Shown here one piece after another: positions 8,438 through 14,387 of a stretch of DNA of 28,994 nt (its first letter is position 1; the number at the start of each line of letters is the position of its first letter). Made by a program: the position numbers and the translations under genes. The notes beneath the pieces were generated by a model that was not told the DNA's origin, did not search any database, and saw only the letters and a list, made by a program, of their open reading frames with translations. Source of the stretch: an uncultured Fretibacterium sp. (GTDB lineage Bacteria > Synergistota > Synergistia > Synergistales > Aminobacteriaceae); contig NZ_CAUUWA010000030.1 in assembly GCF_963548695.1 (NCBI RefSeq), forward strand, positions 1 to 28,994, read 5' to 3'.

Positions 8438-9127
8438 ATGCGTCTGATCGATCTCTCTCAGGAGATTTTTGAGGGCATGTCCGTCTTTCCGATGCACCAG
8501 AACACCTTTATCATGACGAACATGACCCACGAGGAGAACATGCGGAAGACCGGGAGCAAGACCCTGGGCTTCTCCGCGCGGAACCTGCTGATCAGCGAGC
8601 ACTGCGGGACGCACACGGATGCGATATGGGAGTTCGAGCCCAGGGGAAAGACGATCGACGAGATGTCGCTGAGCTACTTCTGGGGCAGCGCCATCTGCAT
8701 CGACGTCAGCTTTGTCCCCGCCAGCCGCTACATCGAGCCCGCCGACCTGGAGGAGGCCGTGAGGAAATCCGGGCAGGAGCTGCGGAAGGGGGACATCGTC
8801 CTTCTGTACACGGGGCACTTCGACGCGAACTTCGGGACGGACAAGTGGCAGACCGTCTATACGGGGCTCAGCTACGACGGCGCGCGCTGGCTGGCCGAGA
8901 ACGGGGTCGTCAACGTCGGCGTGGACGCGCCGGCCATCGATCACCCCGACGACCTGGACTTCTCCGGACACCTGGTCTGCGGTCGCTACAATATGACCAA
9001 CACGGAGAACCTCTGCAACCTGGACAAAGTCCTGAACAAGCGGTTTCTCTATTTCGGGCTGCCCCTCAGGATTCGCGCGGGGTCGGGGTCGCCCATCCGT
9101 GCCGTCGCCCTGCTGGACGAGGATTGA
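8438..9127 (+). CDS. Cyclase/arylformamidase-family metal-dependent hydrolase
   Basis: This 229-residue protein belongs to the cyclase family (kynurenine formamidase/isatin hydrolase-like), which opens amide or lactam bonds using bound metal. The metal motif HCGTHTDA is at residues 55-62. In most members this reads HxGTHxDxPxH; here the segment continues IWEFEP, so the last histidine is replaced by Glu65. ATG 8438 was chosen because AAAGGGGG precedes it and the family N-terminus (LIDLSQEIFEGMSVFP) starts immediately; the 15 codons upstream are repeat-encoded. It lies between guanine deaminase and the hydroxylase genes, so a role in opening a purine-derived ring or hydrolysing a downstream amide is plausible. 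That role is inference. Confidence 0.8.
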   Translation: MRLIDLSQEIFEGMSVFPMHQNTFIMTNMTHEENMRKTGSKTLGFSARNLLISEHCGTHTDAIWEFEPRGKTIDEMSLSYFWGSAICIDVSFVPASRYIEPADLEEAVRKSGQELRKGDIVLLYTGHFDANFGTDKWQTVYTGLSYDGARWLAENGVVNVGVDAPAIDHPDDLDFSGHLVCGRYNMTNTENLCNLDKVLNKRFLYFGLPLRIRAGSGSPIRAVALLDED

Positions 9128-9144
9128 TCTCCGTCCTGGCGCAC

Positions 9145-9162
9145 CCGTTGATACCGTTGATA
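9145..9162 (+). repeat. 9-bp tandem duplication before the FAD-subunit gene
   Basis: CCGTTGATA occurs twice in succession in the 46-bp gap between the cyclase gene and the hydroxylase FAD subunit, abutting the AGGGGA ribosome-binding site. Confidence 0.75.
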
Positions 9163-9173
9163 GGGGATTGGCG

Positions 9174-10049
9174 ATGTCCATTTTGAAGGGGTACAAGTGC
9201 AGAACCGTCGAGGAGGCGCTCCAGGTGCTCTCCGAGAACCGGGGAAACGCCAAGGTCGTGTCGGGAGGGACGGACATCGTCATCGCGGTGAGGCACCGTC
9301 GGCTCAAGGAGGAGATCCTGGTGGACGTCTTCGGCATCCCGGAGCTCAAGAGAATGGAGCGGACGGGGGGCTTCTGGGAGATCGGCGCGGCGCTTCCCTT
9401 CTCCCACATTGCGGGAAGCGGCCTGCCTCCCAATCTTGTCGGCCTGAAGAAGGCGTGCAACTCCGTCGGTTCCCCGCAGATACGGAACAGGGGGACGATA
9501 GGGGGCAATATCGCGAACGCCTCCACGGCGGCGGACACGGTTCCGATGATGGTGGCCCTGAGGGCCACGGCGGTGATCCGGAGCGTCGACGGGGAGAGGG
9601 AGACGCCGGTGGAGGAGATGTTCGACTCCAGGGAGAAGTGGCTGAAGCCCGACGAACTGCTGGTGAAGGTGCGGTTTCGGGACCCGGGGAGGAACCGGTG
9701 CCTGACGAGCGCCAAGCTGGGGCTCCGGAAGGCCCTGGCCATCTCCAGGATGACCGTCGGGCTGTACCTGGAGGTCGGGGACGGCGGCGAGATCACGGAC
9801 GTGTCCGTGGCCAGCGGGGCCATCGGCAAGCACGCGATGCGCGAGCCCGACGTGGAGGCCTTCATGAAGGGGGTCAGCATACGCTCCGAGGACTATTGGC
9901 GCGCGTCGGAGGTCTTCCAGGGCTCCCTGGACGAGCGCCTGAAGGGGCGGGCGAGCCTGAGCTTCAAGCGGGAGGCGATCGTGGGCATTATGGACGAGGC
10001 GTTGTCCGACGCGCTGCGGTATTTTTATTTCGGAGGGGAGCGCGTGTGA
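9174..10049 (+). CDS. Molybdenum hydroxylase FAD-binding subunit (xanthine/nicotinate dehydrogenase type)
   Basis: This 291-residue protein is the flavin subunit of a xanthine-dehydrogenase-family enzyme and passes electrons from the iron-sulfur clusters to NAD(P)+ or another acceptor. FAD-binding motifs are VVSGGTD at residues 28-34 and the pyrophosphate-binding IRNRGTIGGNIANAS at 103-117, followed by the CO-dehydrogenase-flavoprotein C-terminal domain. The start at ATG 9174 is set by AGGGGA at 9162-9167; longer in-frame starts run back into the cyclase gene. Its TGA overlaps the next gene's ATG (TGATG). Size (~32 kDa) matches the FAD subunit of four-subunit nicotinate dehydrogenase. Confidence 0.92.
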   Translation: MSILKGYKCRTVEEALQVLSENRGNAKVVSGGTDIVIAVRHRRLKEEILVDVFGIPELKRMERTGGFWEIGAALPFSHIAGSGLPPNLVGLKKACNSVGSPQIRNRGTIGGNIANASTAADTVPMMVALRATAVIRSVDGERETPVEEMFDSREKWLKPDELLVKVRFRDPGRNRCLTSAKLGLRKALAISRMTVGLYLEVGDGGEITDVSVASGAIGKHAMREPDVEAFMKGVSIRSEDYWRASEVFQGSLDERLKGRASLSFKREAIVGIMDEALSDALRYFYFGGERV

Positions 10050-10099
10050 TGGAGGCGCGTGTGATGGAGACGTGCATGATGGAGACGCGCGTGATGGAG
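10049..10099 (+). repeat. Three 15-bp repeats, each opening with ATG, at the start of the Fe-S subunit gene
   Basis: Units ATGGAGGCGCGTGTG, ATGGAGACGTGCATG and ATGGAGACGCGCGTG (10049-10093) are followed by ATGGAG of the canonical start. The array supplies four in-frame ATGGAG start candidates. Confidence 0.88.
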
Positions 10100-10567
10100 A
10101 TAGACATCACGGTGAATGGCGAACTACGCCATGTGGAGGTCGACGGCAACATGAGGCTCATCGACCTCCTGCGGGACAAGCTGCGGCTCACCGGGACCAA
10201 GGAGGGATGCAGTGAGGGGGAGTGCGGCGCCTGTACCGTGATCCTGAACGGGGAGACCGTCGATTCCTGTCTCGTCATGGCCTTCCAGTGCGACGGGGAC
10301 GAGGTGTTGACGATCGAGGGGCTGGAGCGGGACGGGGTCCTGCATCCCCTGCAGAAGAGCTTCATCGAGACCGGCGCCGTGCAGTGCGGTTTCTGCATCC
10401 CAGGGATGATCCTGTCCGCCAAGGCGCTGCTCGACAGGAACCCCAACCCGACGCGGGAGGAGATTCGGCGTGGGCTGTCGGGGAACCTCTGCCGCTGTAC
10501 CGGCTACAACAAGAGCATCGCCGCCGTGGAGCGGGTGGTGCGTGAGATGCGGGAGGTGCAAAAATGA
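10049..10567 (+). CDS. Molybdenum hydroxylase iron-sulfur subunit, 2x[2Fe-2S]
   Basis: This 172-residue subunit carries two [2Fe-2S] clusters. The plant-ferredoxin-type cluster is bound by Cys54, 59, 62 and 74 (CSEGECGAC then C). The C-terminal helical domain uses Cys113, 116, 148 and 150 (QCGFC and LCRC). The canonical protein begins at MEIDITVNGE (ATG 10094), but the ribosome-binding site GGAGGGGAG (10032-10040) is spaced for ATG 10049, giving a 15-residue extension made of three 5-residue repeats, each starting with Met. Either start would give a functional domain. The stop overlaps the next ATG (ATGA). Electrons flow from the molybdenum site through these clusters to the FAD subunit. Confidence 0.93.
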   Translation: MEARVMETCMMETRVMEIDITVNGELRHVEVDGNMRLIDLLRDKLRLTGTKEGCSEGECGACTVILNGETVDSCLVMAFQCDGDEVLTIEGLERDGVLHPLQKSFIETGAVQCGFCIPGMILSAKALLDRNPNPTREEIRRGLSGNLCRCTGYNKSIAAVERVVREMREVQK

Positions 10568-11979
10568 CTTTGAGGACCATCGGAAAGAACGTTGTCAGGT
10601 TGGATGCGTATGCCAAGGCAACCGGAAGGGCCCTGTATCCTCAGGATATCTTCATGGACGGGATGCTCTATGGAAAGACCCTGAGGTCCTCCAAGCCTCA
10701 CGCCCGGATTAAGGTCGATACGGAGGCGGCGGAGAGGACGGCGGGCGTGCTCAAGGTGTTCACGTACAAGGACGTCCCGTGCGAGAACAATCATGGGGTG
10801 CTCCTCAAGGACCACGAGGTCTTCGCCAGCGAGAAGGTCATCCGAATCGGGGAGCCCATCGCCTTCGTCGTCGGGGAGACGGAGGAGGCCTGCCGTGAGG
10901 GGCTGAGGAAGGTCCAGGTGGATTACGAGGAGCTTCCCGCCGTGTTCGACCCCGTCGAGGCCATGAAGGAGGGGGCGCCCATCGTTCATGGCGACACGAA
11001 CCTGCTGTATCACTACAAACTTCGGAGGGGGAACCTCGAGGAGGGCCGGGCGGCGAGCCGCGCGGTAGCGAGGAACACGTACCGCTCCCCCATGGTGGAC
11101 CATGCTTTCATCCAGCCCGAGGCGGCGGTGAGCTACCTCGATGAGGACGGGACCGTCGCCGTCGCCGTCGCCACGCAGTACCCTCACTATGACCGGGAGG
11201 AGGTCTCCAGGAACCTGGGGCTTCCCGAGGAAAAGGTGAAGATTCTGAACACCGCGATAGGCGGGGCCTTCGGCGGCCGGGAGGACATCTCCCCCCAGAT
11301 CCACGTGGCGATGGCCGCGATGTACTTCAACCGCCCCGTCAAGACCATCTACGACCGGGAGGAATCCTTCCTGTCCCACTCGAAGCGGCACCCCATGGTC
11401 ATGAAGTACGAGACGGGCGCCGATGCGGAGGGGTACCTGACCTATATGGAGGTGGAGATCGTGGGGGACTCGGGCGCCCATTGCTCCTGGGCCTTCAACG
11501 TGCTGCGGAAGGCCGGCGTCCACGCGTCGGGGCCCTACGTCATCCCCAACGTCAAGGTGGACTCCTACGCGGTGTACACCAACAACCCCTTCACCGGCGC
11601 CATGAGGGGTTTCGGGGCGACCCAGGTGCCGCTCGCGCACGAGCAGCAGATGGACATCCTCGCGGAGCAGCTGGGGATCAGCCCCTTGGAGATTCGCCTG
11701 AAGAACTGCTTCCGGCTGGGCTCCCAGACGGCCACGGGACAGCTCCTCATGGAGAGCGTCCCGCTTCCGGAGTGCGTCTTCGAGGTGGAGGAGCGCTTCC
11801 ATTTCAATGAGCGGTGGGGCTTGAACAATCGCGTGGAGAGGCCCCGGTCGCTCGACAGGGCGGCCATGCGGAGGATCATGGAAGGTGAGATGGAGGACAA
11901 AATGGTGGGTGCGACAAAGGGCGAGACGCTTCCCGAGCCCCTCGAGGAGCTGGCCGTCTCCGTGGCAGGAGACGCGTGA
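10564..11979 (+). CDS. Molybdenum hydroxylase molybdopterin subunit, N-terminal half (NdhL-like large subunit)
   Basis: This 471-residue protein holds the first part of the molybdopterin-binding subunit of a xanthine-dehydrogenase-family enzyme. The N-terminal a/b-hammerhead domain occupies roughly residues 15-125. The first Mo-cofactor domain follows, with QPEAAVSY, IGGAFGGRED and GAMRGFGATQ, then DILAEQLGISPLEIRLKNC. It stops after a ~60-residue charged linker, where single-chain relatives continue into the second half. The next gene supplies that half, starting at the overlap and preceded by its own ribosome-binding site. The pair of sizes (~52 and ~37 kDa) matches the L and M subunits of Eubacterium barkeri nicotinate dehydrogenase. 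In this purine context xanthine or hypoxanthine is the likelier substrate, but this is not settled by sequence. Confidence 0.9.
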   Translation: MTLRTIGKNVVRLDAYAKATGRALYPQDIFMDGMLYGKTLRSSKPHARIKVDTEAAERTAGVLKVFTYKDVPCENNHGVLLKDHEVFASEKVIRIGEPIAFVVGETEEACREGLRKVQVDYEELPAVFDPVEAMKEGAPIVHGDTNLLYHYKLRRGNLEEGRAASRAVARNTYRSPMVDHAFIQPEAAVSYLDEDGTVAVAVATQYPHYDREEVSRNLGLPEEKVKILNTAIGGAFGGREDISPQIHVAMAAMYFNRPVKTIYDREESFLSHSKRHPMVMKYETGADAEGYLTYMEVEIVGDSGAHCSWAFNVLRKAGVHASGPYVIPNVKVDSYAVYTNNPFTGAMRGFGATQVPLAHEQQMDILAEQLGISPLEIRLKNCFRLGSQTATGQLLMESVPLPECVFEVEERFHFNERWGLNNRVERPRSLDRAAMRRIMEGEMEDKMVGATKGETLPEPLEELAVSVAGDA

Positions 11980-12995
11980 TGAAGAAACGCGGGGTCGGGT
12001 TGGGTTTGACGTTCTATGGAACGGGTTACGGCAACGGGTTCCCCGACATCTCCCGTGCCGAGGTCGAGCTGCTCCCGGACGGGCGCGTCGGGATCCACAC
12101 CGGCGTGACGGAGGTGGGGCAGGGCGGCAGGACGGTCATGACCCAGATCGGCTCGGAGGTTCTCCAGACGGACATGGAGTATTTCGTCCTGATACACGAG
12201 GACACCTCCCGGATGCCCGACTCCGGGACGGCCGCGGCCACGCGCCAGACCTACAATACGGGCAACGCCGTGAGGGTCGCGTGCGAAAAATTCCGCGCCG
12301 CCCTCTGCGAGAGGGCGAAGGAGGCGCTGGGGCTCAACTCCACGGTGGGGCTGACGGTCCAGGACGCCGCGGTCTTCATCAAGTTCTTTCCCGAAAAGCG
12401 CATCACCCTGAAAGAACTGGCGGAGCGGTACACGGGGGAGAACGCCATCAGCGTCAAGGACGAGTACGTCGCGCAGACGACGCAGATGGACGGGGAGACG
12501 GGACAGGGCGCTCCCTATTGGCCCTACACCTTCAACGCCTGTGCCGTGGAGGTGCAGGTGGACACCCTGACAGGGAGGGTGGAGGTCCTCGACGCCGTGT
12601 TCGCCCAGGACGCGGGGAAGGCCGTCAATCCCCATCTCCTGGAGGGGCAGATGGACGGAGGGTTCGCCATGGGGCTGGGCTATACTCTGTTCGAGGACCT
12701 GAAGCTGGAGAACGGCGTGATGAAAAACGCCTCCTTCTCGAAGTACCTGATCCCCACCGCATTGGACATGATCGACGTCGAGAACGTCATCGTCGAGGAC
12801 CCGGAATCGACTGCGCCCTTTGGGGCCAAGGGGATCGGGGAGCCGGTCATGCTGCCCATCGCCCCCGCGATCCTGAACGCCATCTACGACGCGGTGGGGG
12901 TGCGTATTCTGGAGCTTCCCGTCACCCCGGAGAGGATGCTCGCGGCGTTGAGAAAGGCCGGAAAGGACCCCGAACGGGAGCCCGAGCAGGCTTAA
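11976..12995 (+). CDS. Molybdenum hydroxylase molybdopterin subunit, C-terminal half (NdhM-like medium subunit)
   Basis: This 339-residue protein completes the molybdopterin-binding part. Seen are TEVGQGGRTVMTQI (residues 45-58), the DSGTAAATRQTY segment (82-93), FAQDAGKAVNPHLLEGQ (209-225) and KGIGEPVMLP, whose Glu289 aligns with the general-base glutamate at the active site of the family. The start is either GTG 11976 or ATG 11979. AGGAG at 11967-11971 is well placed for ATG 11979, which argues for planned reinitiation rather than a frameshift scar. It is the last gene of the purine block; the next 100 bases lead into an antitoxin remnant. Confidence 0.9.
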   Translation: MMKKRGVGLGLTFYGTGYGNGFPDISRAEVELLPDGRVGIHTGVTEVGQGGRTVMTQIGSEVLQTDMEYFVLIHEDTSRMPDSGTAAATRQTYNTGNAVRVACEKFRAALCERAKEALGLNSTVGLTVQDAAVFIKFFPEKRITLKELAERYTGENAISVKDEYVAQTTQMDGETGQGAPYWPYTFNACAVEVQVDTLTGRVEVLDAVFAQDAGKAVNPHLLEGQMDGGFAMGLGYTLFEDLKLENGVMKNASFSKYLIPTALDMIDVENVIVEDPESTAPFGAKGIGEPVMLPIAPAILNAIYDAVGVRILELPVTPERMLAALRKAGKDPEREPEQA

Positions 12996-13042
12996 TCCTC
13001 CCAATAATCCGGGCTTATAAATATGCCGGGGATTGTTCATAA

Positions 13043-13285
13043 AAGAGTCGAAGGACACCGCCGGGATGTCCGATATTTGTCACAAAAAATGGTTATGGTG
13101 ACATGGTGTTCATGAGCATGGAGACCTTTGAGGCGATGCGCCGTAAGGAGCGGATCTATCGTGAGCTGGAAATCTCCGAGCGGCAGATCTCCGAGCGGCA
13201 GATCTTCGAGCGGCAGATCTTCGAAGGAAAGGTGAGGAGTGCCGAAGAAGCGCTCTCCGACGTGAGGGCCAGATATGGTTTATAG
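13043..13285 (+). pseudogene. Phd/YefM-type antitoxin, 5'-truncated remnant
   Basis: The frame open from 13043 contains PIFVTKNGYGDMVFMSMETFE, split as PIFVTKNGYGDM and VFMSMETFE, the hallmark centre of Phd/YefM antitoxins. It continues with IYRELEISE and ends RVRSAEEALSDVRARYGL, the usual C-terminus. The N-terminal ~25 residues, which form the DNA-binding part, are missing: the frame is closed by TAA at 13040 and no start codon sits in the right place. The nearest in-frame ATG, at 13103, would drop the TKNGYG motif. No toxin gene follows; the stop codon is fused to a copy of the palindromic element. A 15-bp repeat array has expanded the toxin-binding helix. I read this as a decayed half of a toxin-antitoxin locus. 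Confidence 0.7.
13172..13225 (+). repeat. 15-bp tandem repeat inside the antitoxin remnant
   Basis: ATCTCCGAGCGGCAG occurs at 13172-13186 and 13187-13201, then with one change (ATCTTC) at 13202-13216 and partly at 13217-13225. It encodes repeated Ile-(Ser/Phe)-Glu-Arg-Gln. Confidence 0.88.
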
Positions 13286-13369
13286 GGAAGCGCTGGAGGT
13301 TTTTGTCCATGCATGCTTTGTATATTTATTCTTTAAAATATGCATTTTTGTTTTAATCAGCGCTTCCAT
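13284..13369 (+). repeat. Palindromic MITE-like element, copy A
   Basis: This 86-bp copy has terminal inverted repeats GGGAAGCGCTG and CAGCGCTTCC, with an internal AAAATATGCATTTTTG block near the right end. It is flanked by TA on both sides and overlaps the antitoxin stop codon. It matches copy C in orientation and copy B in reverse complement. Confidence 0.85.
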
Positions 13370-13382
13370 AGGTCCTACTAAG

Positions 13383-14090
13383 TTACCTCGTCCGGGAGCC
13401 CGGATTATGCGGAATATCCTTCCAGGGGCCACTGTCCAGACGGGTGAAGAGCATTTTCCGTAATTCGGCGCTGTCTTTTTTCCTCAGACATTCCAACAGC
13501 TTATCATGAAATGCGACCCCCATCTCCATCTGCCATTCCTCAAGAAGCCATCGATGGAGTGCGCTCTGGATCTGGAAGGAAAAGTTTCGGAGCAACCTGC
13601 GTGTCCAGATACAATTATCCTTCGCCAAAGCATAAAGAGACGTATGAAACAACATCTCCTGCTTGGCATACTTGAATGCCTTGGCTTCGTCGGATTCGGA
13701 AAGCTTTGTGATGGAGCGCATTTCCTCATTGATTGCCTCGATTGGCGCGAGTTCCTCGTCATCGGGTCCACCAGAGGATAGAACTGACTCCAGTAAGTTG
13801 TATTCGAGAAGAGTTCTTAGTTTATTGATTTCAACAAACTCTTCCTCGCGAAAATCCGCAACGAACCAGCCCCGATATTGTTCCGATGCGACAAGTCCTT
13901 GTGCCTCGAGCTCTTTTAGGGCTTCTCGAATCGGGGCCCGACTTACCTGGAGTATCCGAGAGAGCGCTCTTTCATTAATCTGATCCCCAGGAGAAAGGCT
14001 CCTGGTCTTAAAAATCTGTGTCCGAAGGTATTGATCCACCAAGTCCTTCAATTTTCCACCATTGATATTTGCCTCCCCACTCTTGCCCAA
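13383..14090 (-). CDS. GntR-family transcriptional regulator (FCD-like)
   Basis: This 235-residue regulator has an N-terminal winged helix at about residues 14-80: LSPGDQINERALSRILQVSR, then APIREALKELEAQGLV and an RGWFVADF wing. An all-helical effector-binding domain of FCD type fills the rest. I chose the TTG at 14090 because AAGGAGG sits about 10 bases upstream and no ATG precedes the DNA-binding domain. It is divergent in mood from the purine genes (opposite strand) and is followed on its own strand by no gene. The gene is bracketed by two inverted copies of the palindromic element. Possible targets are the purine block or the peptide operon; neither can be assigned from sequence. Confidence 0.88.
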   Translation of the reverse strand: MGKSGEANINGGKLKDLVDQYLRTQIFKTRSLSPGDQINERALSRILQVSRAPIREALKELEAQGLVASEQYRGWFVADFREEEFVEINKLRTLLEYNLLESVLSSGGPDDEELAPIEAINEEMRSITKLSESDEAKAFKYAKQEMLFHTSLYALAKDNCIWTRRLLRNFSFQIQSALHRWLLEEWQMEMGVAFHDKLLECLRKKDSAELRKMLFTRLDSGPWKDIPHNPGSRTR

Positions 14091-14117
14091 CCTTTTCTTT
14101 CCTCCTTAGACAAACCT

Positions 14118-14204
14118 AGGGAAGCGCTGATTAAAACAAAAATGCATATTTTCCAAAGGAGAATATGCAAAACATCTATGGGCAAAAATCTCCAGCGCTT
14201 CCCT
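14118..14204 (-). repeat. Palindromic MITE-like element, copy B (inverted)
   Basis: This 87-bp copy runs opposite to A and C. Arms are GGGAAGCGCTG (from 14119) and CAGCGCTTCCC (to 14203), flanked by TA. Its reverse complement matches copy C nearly base for base, including CATAGAT.TTTTGCATAT and AAAATATGCATTTTTG. Confidence 0.88.
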
Positions 14205-14340
14205 AAAAATTAACATGGGGGCTTCGCCCCCATGCCCCCACGCCGCTATCCCGATAGCGGCGGCCCCGGCAAGTTCTGCCCATCAACAGGCAAGCTGGGG
14301 TACCACCGGGGTGCTTCATAGATTAAATCAGCGTTTCGCT
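14205..14340. repeat. Hairpin-rich flank of copy B, partly shared with copy C
   Basis: No gene lies here. Two strong hairpins stand close together: CATGGGGGC/GCCCCCATG (14214-14234, loop TTC) and CGCCGCTATC/GATAGCGGCG (14241-14262, loop CC). The 21 bases next to copy B (14205-14225) recur inverted next to copy C (23597-23617). The stretch GCTTCATAGATTAAATCAGC at 14313-14332 recurs there as well in slightly altered form, with about 90 bases missing between the two pieces. This suggests a larger repeat of which copy C holds a deleted version. Confidence 0.6.
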
Positions 14341-14346
14341 AGAAAT

Positions 14347-14377
14347 CAGGCTAAGGGGCGATAAGCCCCTTAGCCTG
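14347..14377 (-). terminator. Strong hairpin after the peptide-binding protein gene
   Basis: CAGGCTAAGGGGC (14347-14359) pairs perfectly with GCCCCTTAGCCTG (14365-14377) around a 5-base loop. It begins 10 bases beyond the stop of the leftward operon. The U-run after it is poor (ATTTCTA), so termination may be only partial. Confidence 0.6.
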
Positions 14378-14387
14378 TCAGAATGCA

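Noticed and set aside
11967..11985. Frameshift or sequencing error splitting the molybdopterin subunit
   Set aside because: A well-placed AGGAG and ATG follow the first stop, the break falls in a linker between domains, and a two-chain form is known from nicotinate dehydrogenase.
13006..13030. Weak inverted repeat AATCC...GGATT after the hydroxylase genes as a terminator
   Set aside because: The stem is short and interrupted, and no U-run follows.
13172..13225. Possible CRISPR repeats
   Set aside because: Units are 15 bp, contiguous without spacers, in frame within an antitoxin remnant.
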